Origin: Nocardiopsis sp. NRRL B-16309
GTDB taxonomy: Bacteria > Actinomycetota > Actinomycetes > Streptosporangiales > Streptosporangiaceae
DNA length: 64,000 bases
Direction of reading: 5' to 3'
NCBI RefSeq assembly: GCF_001279585.1
Contig: NZ_LGEC01000016.1
Coordinates: 62,001-126,000, forward strand
Shown here: positions 1-8,867 of the stretch, one piece after another
Layout: the number at the start of each line of letters is the position of its first letter
Numbering within the stretch: position 1 is the stretch's first letter
Notes under the pieces: generated by a model
What the model saw: only the letters and a program-made list of their open reading frames with translations
The model's database searches: none
Told to the model about the DNA's origin: nothing
Made by a program: the position numbers and the translations under genes

Positions 1-72
1 GTGTCGGCCCGTGATGGGATGATCCCAGGACCGGGTGACCCGCGTACTCGTCACTCCGCGACAGGAGCGAGG

Positions 73-1527
73 ATGGGGGTCATGAGAGCCCTCGTCCGCT
101 TCGTGCGCCTCGCGGCCCCCGTCCCCGCCGTCGCCGCCGGCCTGATCGCCGTGCTGGTCGGCGTGACCAGTTCGATCGCGATCGTGTTCGCCGCCGCCGA
201 GGCCGCGGGGGCGACGCCCGGGCAGACCGCCTCGTGGGTGCTGGCCCTGGGCGTGGGCATGGCCGTCACCTGTGTGGGCCTGTCGTTGCGCTACCGGGCT
301 CCGGTGGTGACCGCCTGGTCCACGCCCGGCGCGGCGCTGCTCGCGGTCGGTCTGGACGGCGTCACGATGCCGCAGGCGATAGGCGCGTTCCTGTTCTCCG
401 CGGCGCTGATCACCCTGAGCGGCGTGACGGGGTGGTTCGAGAAGGTCATGGACCGGGTGCCGGTGCCACTGGCGGCGGGCCTGCTCGCGGGGGTGCTGCT
501 CCAGTTCGGCCTCGGGCTGTTCACGAGCATGGAGGGCGACTTCACCGTGGTCGCCGCGATGTTCGCGGTCTACCTGGTGTGCCGCCGGTGGCTGGCGCGC
601 TACGCGGTCCTGTCGGCGCTGGTGGCGGGCGGTGCGGTGGCGGCCGTGAACGGCACCCTGGACCTGGGCGAGGTCACGCCCGCGCTGGCCCGGCCGGTGT
701 TCGTGGTGCCGGAGTTCTCCTGGCAGGTGATGGTGAGCGTGGGGGTGCCCCTGTTCGTGGTCACCATGGCCTCGCAGAACCTGCCCGGGGTGGCGGTGCT
801 GCGCGGCGACGGCTACCGGGTGCCCATCTCGCCTGTGCTGGGCTGGACGGGGCTGACCAACATGCTGCTGGCGCCGTTCGGCTGCTTCGGGATGAACCTG
901 GCGGCGATCACCGCGGCGATCTGCACCGGACCGCAGGCGCACCCGGACCGCGAACGCCGGTTCACGGCCGGGGTGTGGGCCGGGGTCTTCTACCTGGTCG
1001 TGGGCGTCTTCGGCGCCACGGTCGCCTCGCTGCTGGCCGCGCTGCCCACGACGCTGATCCTGGCGATCGCGGGCCTGGGCCTGCTCGGCACGATCGGGGG
1101 GTCGCTGGCCTCGGCGCTGGGCGACGAGCGGTCGCGGGAGGCGGCCGTGGTGACGTTCCTGGCGACCGCGTCGGGGTTCACGCTGCTCGGGGTGGGGTCG
1201 GCCTTCTGGGGGCTGGTCGCCGGTGTGCTGACCCTGCTGGTGACGGGTGCGTGGCGCCGTCCGCGCGCGACGGTTCGGGCGGGGTCGGGCCCGGAGAGCG
1301 GGGCCGAGTCGTCGTCGGGGCCGGAACCGGGGGCCGAGTCGGTGTCAGAGCCCTGGTCGGAGTCGGTCGCCGAGTCGGCGTCGGGGCCAGGGGGCGAGTC
1401 GGAGTCGGCGTCGGCGTCGGACTCAGCGTCGGACGCGGCGACGAGCCCGGAGGCGGCCATGACGTCGGCGGCCAACCGCGACAGCGGTGGGGAGTCCCCG
1501 CCGCCCTCGGAGAAGGCCTCGACGTAG
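73..1527 (+). CDS. BenE-family benzoate/proton symporter-like transporter
   Basis: The protein is a polytopic membrane transporter of the BenE family, whose characterised members import benzoate with protons. I see about eleven or twelve hydrophobic segments from the N-terminus to roughly residue 395. The early stretch PAVAAGLIAVLVGVTSSIAI and the following PGAALLA segment are typical of the family. The last 85-90 residues are an unusual low-complexity tail rich in Glu, Ser, Gly and Ala, and the usual family length is near 390-400. An in-frame GTG exists at the first base of the window, but I prefer ATG at 73 because AGGAG lies a few bases upstream; ATG at 82 is also possible. No benzoate-degradation genes lie nearby, so the substrate is uncertain. 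Confidence 0.85.
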   Translation: MGVMRALVRFVRLAAPVPAVAAGLIAVLVGVTSSIAIVFAAAEAAGATPGQTASWVLALGVGMAVTCVGLSLRYRAPVVTAWSTPGAALLAVGLDGVTMPQAIGAFLFSAALITLSGVTGWFEKVMDRVPVPLAAGLLAGVLLQFGLGLFTSMEGDFTVVAAMFAVYLVCRRWLARYAVLSALVAGGAVAAVNGTLDLGEVTPALARPVFVVPEFSWQVMVSVGVPLFVVTMASQNLPGVAVLRGDGYRVPISPVLGWTGLTNMLLAPFGCFGMNLAAITAAICTGPQAHPDRERRFTAGVWAGVFYLVVGVFGATVASLLAALPTTLILAIAGLGLLGTIGGSLASALGDERSREAAVVTFLATASGFTLLGVGSAFWGLVAGVLTLLVTGAWRRPRATVRAGSGPESGAESSSGPEPGAESVSEPWSESVAESASGPGGESESASASDSASDAATSPEAAMTSAANRDSGGESPPPSEKAST

Positions 1528-1764
1528 CCCCACTGGAGCCAGGCCCCCGTCGGCGGAGCGGCCGACCCCCGCCGGCGCGAGGGCGGGGTGAGAACGGACA
1601 CGTCGGACATCGGGCGCCGCACGCGCCGCGCGTGTGGAGACAGTGGCACCGGACATGGATGATGGGAGGGACTGGGGTCTACCGACCCGTTCGTGCCGGA
1701 GGCGACGCGCCCGGCACCGGTCGCACCCGATGTCTGATCTGCCCGAAGTGGCGAGGGAGGCCCC

Positions 1765-2757
1765 ATGCGGCACGTGGTCCTGTTGAGTACCGGAGGCACC
1801 ATCGCCACGACGGCGAGCGAGGCGGGTCTGGCGGTCAGTGTGGACGCCGAACGGCTCGCCGCAGCCGCGGCCAAGGTGTGGGACCTGGAGGGCGTGCGCG
1901 TCGAGGCGCTCGACGTGAACCGGATCATCAGCTCCGCGGCGACCCTGGACGACGTCATGGCCCTGGCCCGAGCGGTGGGCGAAGCCGCCGCCCGCGCGGA
2001 CGGCGTGGTCGTCACCCACGGAACCGACTCCATGGAGGAATCGGCCTTCCTCGTGGCCCTCACCCACCGCCACCAGGCCCCGGTGGCCTTCACCGGCGCC
2101 CAGCGCCCCTTCGACGATCCCGCTCCCGACGGTCCGCGCAACCTGGCGGCCGCGCTGCGCTGGGTCGCCGACCCGCGGGCACGCGGAACCGGGGTCAGCG
2201 TGGTCTTCGGTGACACCGTGCTGCCCGCCGTGGGCGCCCGCAAGGTGCACACGCTCGGCCTGGACGGCTTCGCGGCGCCGGGGCGCGGCCCCGTCGCCGC
2301 CGTCGACGACACGGGCGTGCGCCCCTACGCCGTCCCCCCGACCGCGCCGGCGCTGCTGTCGACCGACGCCGCCCTGCCCAGGGTGGAGGTCGTCGGCCAG
2401 TACCTGGGCGCGGACGCCGCGGCGGTGCGGGCGGCGGTCGCCGCGGGCGCGCGCGGCATCGTGCTGTCGGCATTCGGCGCGGGCAACGCCACGCCCGAGG
2501 TGACGGCGGCCTGCCTGGACCTGCTCGACGCGGGCACGCCGGTGGTGGTGGCCAGCCGGGTCGGCGCGGGACCGGTGCGCGGCGTGTACGCGGGCGGCGG
2601 CGCGGACCTGGAGCGCGCGGGCGCGATCCCGGCGGGCGACCTGTCACCCTGGCAGGCGCGGCTGCTGCTGGCGGCGGTGCTGACCCACCCCGACGGCTCG
2701 CGGGGCGCCGCCGCCCGGTGCCGGGAGTGGCTCCGCGCGGTCGGCGCCCTGGGCTGA
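1765..2757 (+). CDS. L-asparaginase
   Basis: This 330-residue enzyme hydrolyses L-asparagine to aspartate and ammonia. The N-terminal STGGTIA motif carries the nucleophile Thr12. The second catalytic block HGTDSMEE supplies Thr87 and Asp88, and Lys160 in the GARKVHT stretch fits the conserved active-site lysine. There is no signal peptide, so it is probably cytoplasmic. GGGAGG lies about eight bases before the ATG. It stands alone, with a 237-bp gap from the BenE-like gene that shows no further gene. Length and motif spacing are those of the family. Confidence 0.93.
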   Translation: MRHVVLLSTGGTIATTASEAGLAVSVDAERLAAAAAKVWDLEGVRVEALDVNRIISSAATLDDVMALARAVGEAAARADGVVVTHGTDSMEESAFLVALTHRHQAPVAFTGAQRPFDDPAPDGPRNLAAALRWVADPRARGTGVSVVFGDTVLPAVGARKVHTLGLDGFAAPGRGPVAAVDDTGVRPYAVPPTAPALLSTDAALPRVEVVGQYLGADAAAVRAAVAAGARGIVLSAFGAGNATPEVTAACLDLLDAGTPVVVASRVGAGPVRGVYAGGGADLERAGAIPAGDLSPWQARLLLAAVLTHPDGSRGAAARCREWLRAVGALG

Positions 2758-3013
2758 GCCGCCGGCGGGCACCTGGCTCCCCACGGGCCGAACGCCCAAC
2801 CGACTCCGAGCGGGGAACGACTCCCATGGAAAGTGCGCTCGGCCGACGCCCGGCGACACCACTGCGCGCGGCCGGGACGCCCGAACGAACCACGGGTGGG
2901 CACCTGGCTCCGGGCCGACCGCCGGGCCGACCCGAACAGGCACGACGCCACGGGCTCGGACGAGGGCCCGGTCCCGCGCGGTCGGCGGGCGAGCGCCCGG
3001 AGGGCTCGTCGGT

Positions 3014-3766
3014 TCAGGCGGTGGCGAGGACGCGGCCGGTCTCGGCCACGGCGAGCATCAGGTCCTGCGGGTCGGCGGTCATCCCCGCCACCACCAGGTC
3101 GATCTCCGTCAGCCCGGCGCGGGCGAGCAGTGTCTTGTCGTTGGTGACCCACTCCCCCCGTTCGGCGAGGACGGCGTGCGCCGTCTGGGCCGCGGCCTGG
3201 GCGACGAGTCCGGCGCACTGGGCGACCCGGCCGTGCGGGGCGTGGTCGTGCTCCGCGTGGGACAGGGTGGCCGCGGCCCGGCCCCGCCAGACGCCGGGCG
3301 CGGACCGGCGCAACGCCTTCGGGTACTCCGGGCGGGGCAGATCGCCGACCAGCACCCGGCCCAGCGCCAGTTCGGCGACCACGAGGTAGGTGGGGACGCC
3401 CGCGAGGTGGAACATCAGCGGTTCGATCTCGAAGCGCCCCCGCTCGGCCTCGGCGAGCCGGTGCTCCACGTCGTCCAGGTCGCGGTAGTGCACGTCCACC
3501 CGGCGGCCGTCCACGCGCAGCCGGGCGCCGCCGTTGAAGACGCCCCCGCCCCAGCCGCCGATCTCCGAGACCTCACCCTCCCAGCCCGTGTCGCGCAGGT
3601 CCTGCGGGTCGAAGGCGCCGCGGTAGTACACGGCCAGGTCCCAGTCGCTGTCGGGCCGGTGGGTGCCCTGGGCCCGGGAGCCGCCGAGACTGACCGCCCG
3701 CACGACCGGCAGGGCCGAGAGCCGGTCGGCGGTCGCGGTCAGGAAGCGTTCGTCGTCGGTGGTCAT
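3014..3766 (-). CDS. Nucleotidyltransferase domain protein
   Basis: This 250-residue protein belongs to the polymerase-beta-like nucleotidyltransferase fold. It shows the G-S motif at residues 29-30, followed by the D-x-D acids at Asp41 and Asp43 and a third acid at Asp91 (GRRVDVHY). These residues bind the metal ions that transfer a nucleotide. Its C-terminal half is helical and could hold the acceptor, which cannot be told from sequence; antibiotic-modifying and toxin-type members both share this fold. It is convergent with the asparaginase gene. The 256-bp gap between them holds no gene, only a 14-bp direct repeat (GGGCACCTGGCTCC at 2767 and 2898). Confidence 0.8.
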   Translation of the reverse strand: MTTDDERFLTATADRLSALPVVRAVSLGGSRAQGTHRPDSDWDLAVYYRGAFDPQDLRDTGWEGEVSEIGGWGGGVFNGGARLRVDGRRVDVHYRDLDDVEHRLAEAERGRFEIEPLMFHLAGVPTYLVVAELALGRVLVGDLPRPEYPKALRRSAPGVWRGRAAATLSHAEHDHAPHGRVAQCAGLVAQAAAQTAHAVLAERGEWVTNDKTLLARAGLTEIDLVVAGMTADPQDLMLAVAETGRVLATA

Positions 3767-3836
3767 GGCTCCATCATGCCGGGGCGGGCCCGGGCCGGGA
3801 CCGGCGCCTCAGCCGGACGAGCGGTTCGGGACGGGA

Positions 3837-5045
3837 TCAACGCGACGCGGTGTCGGCGGCCCGGACCGGTGGCCCGTAGGTGCGTCGGCGCAGGAACGCC
3901 TCGGCCGGGCCGCGCAGGCGGGCCCGCCGCATCAGGTCGGCCACGACCACGGTGGCCAGCCACACGGCCGCTCCCACCAGGACCGCGGCGGCGTCGGACA
4001 GGCCCGGTGCCAGGTCCAGGGTGTAGGGCAGGAACAGCACGACCCAGGCCACCGACTGCAGCAGGTAGCAGGTCATGGAGCGCTGCCCGGTCGCGGCCAG
4101 GGCCTGGACGACCGGGCCCCGGCGATCGCCGATCCGGACCGCGACCAGCGCGATGAGCGCGGCGTAGCCGAACCCGCCCGCGTAGCCGGACAGCACGTGG
4201 AGCCAGCCCGCGCCGAACGCCGGCGGGAAGCCGGACGGCCACACCTCGATGGCCAGGAGGGCCTGGGGGATCCCGCCCAGCGCGGCCACGGGGATACCCA
4301 CGAGCGCGACGCGGCGCAGCAGGGCCAGGTGGCGTTCGGGCTCCTCCAACAGCCTGCGGCGGGCCGCCCAGACACCGACGGTGAACGGGAACACCGACAC
4401 CAGGGTCATGAGGACGAGCATGACTGGCCAGGCTCCCAGGCGCATGAGCATGTCGGTGAGCGGCGTCAGTTCCGCCGCCGACTCCTGCCGCGGGTCCGTC
4501 CCGGAGAAGGCCGCGGCCATGGCGGCGGCGTACAGCAGGGAGCCGACCGACATCCAGGCGAAGCCGTGCGCCAGCAGGCGCCGGTCACCGGCCCACAGCA
4601 GACCCGCGAAGGCCAGGGCGATGAGCCCGTACACGCCGATGATGTCGCCGTAGAAGAGCAGGAGGGTGTGCAGGAAGCCGATGACCATGAGCCATCGGCC
4701 GCGCCGGCGCACCAGGGAGCGCACCCACGCCGTGCCGTGGCCCTCGGCGCCCCGGCGCAGGACGATCTGGGCGAGGCCGTACCCGAACAGGGCGGCGAAC
4801 ATGGGGTACCCGCGGCTCTCCGCGAACATCAGCATGAAGGCGGTGACGACGGTGTCGAGGGTGCCGGTCAGGGCGAAGGTCTCGCCGCCGCCCGTGGAGA
4901 ACTGCCGGAACATGTGCGCGTGTACGGTGGCGATGACCAGCAGCATGAACCCGCGGGCGAGGTCGGGGGCGAGCGACCGCCGGGCCAGGGACACCGGGGC
5001 GGCGCCGGGGGCGGCGGGGGCGGCGGGGGTCGGAGGAGAGGACAT
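3837..5045 (-). CDS. DUF418 membrane protein
   Basis: This protein of about 402 residues has roughly ten membrane spans and ends in the DUF418 region (FGAGWLHVLSGYAGGFGYAAL and later), a family of bacterial inner-membrane proteins of unknown function. The Met at 5045 is preferred over an upstream Met because GGGAG sits just upstream and the extra residues would cross the operator region. It is transcribed divergently from a TetR-family gene and shares its promoter region, which carries two palindromes. It is therefore probably the main target of that repressor. Confidence 0.8.
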   Translation of the reverse strand: MSSPPTPAAPAAPGAAPVSLARRSLAPDLARGFMLLVIATVHAHMFRQFSTGGGETFALTGTLDTVVTAFMLMFAESRGYPMFAALFGYGLAQIVLRRGAEGHGTAWVRSLVRRRGRWLMVIGFLHTLLLFYGDIIGVYGLIALAFAGLLWAGDRRLLAHGFAWMSVGSLLYAAAMAAAFSGTDPRQESAAELTPLTDMLMRLGAWPVMLVLMTLVSVFPFTVGVWAARRRLLEEPERHLALLRRVALVGIPVAALGGIPQALLAIEVWPSGFPPAFGAGWLHVLSGYAGGFGYAALIALVAVRIGDRRGPVVQALAATGQRSMTCYLLQSVAWVVLFLPYTLDLAPGLSDAAAVLVGAAVWLATVVVADLMRRARLRGPAEAFLRRRTYGPPVRAADTASR

Positions 5046-5074
5046 GGTCGGACTCCCGGGAAACGGGGACTCTG

Positions 5075-5094
5075 GAGATACGCAGGCGTATCTC
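5075..5094. promoter_or_regulatory. Perfect 20-bp palindrome, likely TetR operator
   Basis: GAGATACGC, a 2-bp centre AG, then GCGTATCTC forms a perfect inverted repeat with 9-bp arms. It lies 30 bp upstream of the DUF418 gene start and about 47 bp before the TetR start. Its size and symmetry suit a TetR dimer. Confidence 0.65.
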
Positions 5095-5106
5095 ACCGGA
5101 CCACTT

Positions 5107-5128
5107 TAAGATACGGCACCGTTGCTTA
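5107..5128. promoter_or_regulatory. Second palindrome in the TetR/DUF418 divergent promoter
   Basis: TAAG..ACGG..CCGT..CTTA is a symmetric 22-bp site with four mismatched positions. It lies 12 bp upstream of the GTG start of the TetR gene. Its sequence differs from the first palindrome, although both contain GATACG. Confidence 0.5.
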
Positions 5129-5140
5129 GAAAGTAACCAC

Positions 5141-5917
5141 GTGACTGACCGGAAGCGGCCATCCCCGGCGACGCACGGAGCGACCGGGGCACCTGTGACA
5201 CCCGGAACGCCGGAGGCCACCGACACGCGCGCGGCACACGAGACGCGGGAGACTCCCGAAGCGACCGACGTGCGCGCGACGCGCGAGGGCACCGAGGCGC
5301 CTGAGGCCCGGGAGACTCCCCGGACGCCGTCCAGGGCGACGCGACGGCGCGGGCGGGCACTCGTCGACGCCATCCACGACGCGGTCCTGCGCGAGACCAC
5401 CGAGAACGGCGTCGCCCGGCTCACCATGGAGGGCGTCGCCCGACGCGCGGGCACGGCCAAGACCTCGCTCTACCGGCGCTGGTCCACACCGGAGGACATC
5501 CTGATGGAGGCGCTGCACGGCGCCTATCCCCAGGAGGAGCCCTCCCCCGGTGCCGACGACCTGCGCGGCGATCTCGTGGCGGCGCTGATGCTCTTCCACG
5601 GGCTCATGGAACAGGAGCCGCTGGGCCCGGTCATGCTTTCCTGCGTGGCCGAGGCGTCCTACCGGCCCGAGTTCAACGAGCGGCTGTGGCGCGAGGTGTA
5701 CGAGCCCCGTGGCGGGCGCTTCACCGCCACGGTGCTCCGGTACTACGCCGACCGGGGCGGGGTCGACCCGGCCCGGGTGACCCCGGTGACCATCGACGTC
5801 GGCGAGGCGATGATGGTCAAGTACACCCTGGACCGGCTCGAACCGCCGTCGCCGGCCTACGTCGAGCGGATCGTGGACGAAGTGCTCCTGCCGGCCCTCG
5901 GCCGCGACCCGCGGTGA
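5141..5917 (+). CDS. TetR-family transcriptional regulator
   Basis: This 258-residue protein has a TetR N-terminal helix-turn-helix at about residues 85-112 (ARLTMEGVARRAGTAKTSLY followed by RRW) and a ligand-binding domain behind it. The first 65 or so residues form an unusual Pro/Thr/Glu/Ala-rich extension in which the block TPEATD plus flanking residues occurs twice. The GTG start is the only good one, but initiation further in cannot be excluded. It is divergent from the DUF418 gene, with two palindromes between them, so autoregulation and control of the neighbour are likely. Confidence 0.82.
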   Translation: MTDRKRPSPATHGATGAPVTPGTPEATDTRAAHETRETPEATDVRATREGTEAPEARETPRTPSRATRRRGRALVDAIHDAVLRETTENGVARLTMEGVARRAGTAKTSLYRRWSTPEDILMEALHGAYPQEEPSPGADDLRGDLVAALMLFHGLMEQEPLGPVMLSCVAEASYRPEFNERLWREVYEPRGGRFTATVLRYYADRGGVDPARVTPVTIDVGEAMMVKYTLDRLEPPSPAYVERIVDEVLLPALGRDPR

Positions 5918-5978
5918 CCGGCGGCGCGACCGAACGCGCGAACGTCCGCGACCCCCGCGCGCAATCGACAACCGAACG

Positions 5979-6007
5979 GGTGGCCGCCCCGGTCCGGGGC
6001 GGCCACC
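5979..6007. terminator. Bidirectional hairpin between tetR-like and BCCT genes
   Basis: GGTGGCCGCCCC, a 5-base loop, then GGGGCGGCCACC forms a perfect 12-bp stem. It lies between two convergent genes, so it can end transcription from either side. There is no T-tract, as is common at high G+C. Confidence 0.75.
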
Positions 6008-6017
6008 CACCGGCGCG

Positions 6018-7682
6018 TCAGCCGTCGCGCTTCTCGGGTCCCTGGCCCGGACCGGCCGTCCCCTCCGGCCCCGACTCGTCCGCTCCCGCCGCCGTCTCGC
6101 CCGGGCCGACCGCCGGTTCGACGGGCCCGGCGAGGCTCGCTCCCTGGTACACCGTGCCCGCGAGTTCCTCCTGCCTCAGGGAGCGCACGAGGGCGAACAT
6201 CATGAGGAACGCGATCACGAAGAACGGCAGCCCGAACACGATGATCGTCTCCGACAGCGCGTCCAACCCGTCCTTGCCCGTCGCGGTCAGCACGGTCGCC
6301 GCCACGACGCCCTCGGTCACACCCCAGAACACCCGCTGGCGGGTGGGCCCCACGGCCGATCCCGAACAGAGCATGTCCACCACCAGGGACGCGGAGTCCG
6401 AGGAGGTGGTGAAGAAGATGATGACGATGATGATGCTGAGGACCGACACCGCCGTGGCGAACGGGTAGTGCGCCAGGAAGGCGAAGAGCGCCCCGGGGAT
6501 GTCCTCCTGGACGACCACCTCCTCGACCAGGCCCCCGTCCTGGTTCAGCTCGATGTCGAAGGCGGAGAGCCCGAACACGCTGAACCACACGATGCTGAAG
6601 GCCGTCGGCAGTGCCAGCACACCGATCACGAACTCACGGATCGTGCGTCCCTTGGAGATGCGCGCGATGAAGATGCCCACGAAGGGCGACCACGTGATGG
6701 TCCACGCCCAGTAGAACACCGTCCACGTGCCCTGCCAGCCGGTGTTGCCGAAGGTGTCGTTCCAGAACGACAGCGGGATGAGCCAGGACAGGTACACGCC
6801 GGTGGTCTCGATGACGCCCCTGGCCAGGAACAGCGAGGACCCCGCCAGGAACACGAACAGGAGCAGCCCCACGGCCAGGACGATGTTGATCTGGGAGAGC
6901 CACTTGATGCCGATGTCCAGCCCGCTGACCACCGAGGTGACCGCGATGGCGGTGACGATCGCGATGAGGATGACCTGGTTGAGCCGGCTCTCCTCCACGC
7001 CGAACAGCACGTTGAGCCCGCTGTTGATCTGCATGGTGCCCAGGCCGATGGTGACCGCGACGCCGAAGAGGGTGCCCAGCACGGCGATCACGTCGATCGT
7101 GCGGCCGATGGGGCCGTTGATGCGCTCGCCGATCAGCGGGTGGAAGATCGAGCTGACCCGGAACGGCAGGCCCTTGCGGTAGACGAAGTAGGCGAACGCC
7201 AGCCCCGGCAGGCAGAAGATCGTCCACGTGTGCAGGCCGAAATGGTAGAGCGTGAATCCCATCGCCTGTCGCGCGGCTTCGACCGACTCCGGCTCGACGT
7301 TCTGTTGCGGAGGTACGGCGAAGTGGCTGATGGGTTCGGCCACGCCCCAGAACATGAGGATGCTGCCGATGCCCGCCGCGAAGAGCATGCAGAACCACGC
7401 CAGGTTGCTGTACTCCGGGCGACTGTTCTGGTCGCCCAGCCGGACCCGGCCGAAACGGCTGAGCGCGATCCACACCAGGAAGACGAGGAAGGTGGTCACG
7501 CCGAGGATGTAGAACCAGCCCAGGCGGGACAGGATCCAGGCCGACGTGGCCCCGAAGACGAGATCGACCGTCGACGTGGAGAGGATCGACCACAGGACGA
7601 AGAAGAGCGTCAGCGCCGCGGCCGCGAAGAAGATCACCGGATTCGTCCGAAGACCCAGTGTTCGAGCGAGGAAGTCGAGCAT
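6018..7682 (-). CDS. BCCT-family transporter, BetT-like
   Basis: This protein of about 554 residues with twelve membrane spans belongs to the betaine/choline/carnitine transporter family. The family signature is clear (TWTVFYWAWTITWSPFVG, then ARISKGRTIREF). The glycine motif in the first core helix reads AAGIGSILMFWG, which resembles choline transporters of the BetT type, not the GMGIG of glycine-betaine carriers. One Trp of the usual WAWW aromatic box is Thr here. Met at 7682 is chosen because the upstream extension has no family similarity. The 291-bp upstream gap contains an A+T-richer patch near 7830-7868 that probably holds its promoter, and no gene. Confidence 0.9.
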   Translation of the reverse strand: MLDFLARTLGLRTNPVIFFAAAALTLFFVLWSILSTSTVDLVFGATSAWILSRLGWFYILGVTTFLVFLVWIALSRFGRVRLGDQNSRPEYSNLAWFCMLFAAGIGSILMFWGVAEPISHFAVPPQQNVEPESVEAARQAMGFTLYHFGLHTWTIFCLPGLAFAYFVYRKGLPFRVSSIFHPLIGERINGPIGRTIDVIAVLGTLFGVAVTIGLGTMQINSGLNVLFGVEESRLNQVILIAIVTAIAVTSVVSGLDIGIKWLSQINIVLAVGLLLFVFLAGSSLFLARGVIETTGVYLSWLIPLSFWNDTFGNTGWQGTWTVFYWAWTITWSPFVGIFIARISKGRTIREFVIGVLALPTAFSIVWFSVFGLSAFDIELNQDGGLVEEVVVQEDIPGALFAFLAHYPFATAVSVLSIIIVIIFFTTSSDSASLVVDMLCSGSAVGPTRQRVFWGVTEGVVAATVLTATGKDGLDALSETIIVFGLPFFVIAFLMMFALVRSLRQEELAGTVYQGASLAGPVEPAVGPGETAAGADESGPEGTAGPGQGPEKRDG

Positions 7683-7973
7683 GCCGTCTGCTTTCTGGTG
7701 GAACGGTCTCCGGGGACAGGCTGGCGGACGTTGGAAGCGTCCTTCCCCAGAATCGCGGAGAGCACACGGAAATGCACAGAACGGCACGGACTCGGCTCAC
7801 GGAATCGCCGAGGGGTCGGCCCGGACAGGCGACACAATTCGCAATACGGACAATTCTTCTTATACACGCCACCCCATCGCAGGGGAGGCGAAGGAGCCCA
7901 GGGTCCGGAAACGACGGTGTCCCCGCACCGGGGCGCCGGTACGGGGACTACGGGGACACCACGGGCCGAACGC

Positions 7974-8801
7974 TCAGCCGGTGTAGTCGAACGTGGCGGG
8001 GTCGGGGCCGATCCGGCCGCCGCGGTCCAGCGCGCTGATCGCGTCGACGTCCTCGGCGTCCAGCTCGAAGTCGAACACGTCGATGTTCTCCCGGATCCGC
8101 GACGGGGTCACGGACTTGGGGATGACGACGTTGCCCAGCTGCAGGTGCCAGCGCAGCACCACCTGGGCCGCGGACTTGCCGTGCTTGGCCCCCAGCGAGG
8201 TCAGGACGGGGTCCTCCAGCAGGCCCTTGCCCTGGCCGAGCGGGCTCCAGGCCTCGGTGAGGACGCCGTGCTCGGCGTCGGCCCGGCGCATGTCCGCCTG
8301 GTTGAGGTAGGGGTGCAGCTCGATCTGGTTGAGGACGGGGACGACCTCGGTCTCGGCGACCAGCCGGTCCAGGGCGGACCGGGTGAAGTTGGAGACGCCG
8401 ATCGAACGGGCGCGGCCCTCGGAGCGGATCCGCTCCATCGCGCGCCAGGTGTCCACGTACAGGTCCCGGGCGGGGAGCGGCCAGTGGATGAGGTAGAGGT
8501 CGACGTGGTCGAGGCCCAGGCGCTCCAGGCTGGCGTCGAAGGCCTTGAGCGTCGCGTCGTAGCCCTGGTCGCCGTTCCACAGCTTGGTGGTGAGGAACAG
8601 CTCGTCACGGTCGATCCCGGCGGCGGCGACGGCGCGGCCGACACCGGTCTCGTTGTCGTAGATGCGGGCGGTGTCGATGCTGCGGTAGCCGGCCTCCAGC
8701 GCGGTCTCGACCGCGCCCTGGGCCTGGTCGTCCGGCACCTGCCAGACACCGAACCCCAGTTGCGGCATGGTGTGGCCGTCGTTCAGCGAGACGTGCTGCA
8801 T
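7974..8801 (-). CDS. Aldo/keto reductase
   Basis: This 275-residue cytoplasmic NADPH-dependent reductase has the full catalytic tetrad: Asp43 and Tyr48 (IDTARIYDN), Lys73 (TTKLWN) and His106 (YLIHWPLP). The late block IPKSVTPSRIREN is the cofactor-binding signature. It resembles the 2,5-diketo-D-gluconate reductase group of AKR5. It starts 66 bp after the end of the broken MDR oxidoreductase on the same strand, so both were probably one operon under the divergent LysR regulator. Confidence 0.93.
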   Translation of the reverse strand: MQHVSLNDGHTMPQLGFGVWQVPDDQAQGAVETALEAGYRSIDTARIYDNETGVGRAVAAAGIDRDELFLTTKLWNGDQGYDATLKAFDASLERLGLDHVDLYLIHWPLPARDLYVDTWRAMERIRSEGRARSIGVSNFTRSALDRLVAETEVVPVLNQIELHPYLNQADMRRADAEHGVLTEAWSPLGQGKGLLEDPVLTSLGAKHGKSAAQVVLRWHLQLGNVVIPKSVTPSRIRENIDVFDFELDAEDVDAISALDRGGRIGPDPATFDYTG

Positions 8802-8867
8802 GGCTGCCTTTCCGTGGTCACGGAGCGGGAGTGGACGGGGGGTGTGCGGGGCCGGGGCCCCGCGGGC

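Noticed and set aside
234..2213. Very long Gly/Arg/Pro-rich open frames across real genes (for example over the BenE and asparaginase region)
   Set aside because: They are out-of-frame shadows of high-G+C genes: composition is Arg/Gly/Pro/Ala-biased with no domain, and they overlap well-supported genes.
2758..3013. Possible small gene between asparaginase and nucleotidyltransferase
   Set aside because: Open frames here are Arg/Pro-rich shadows without a start site; only a short direct repeat is visible.
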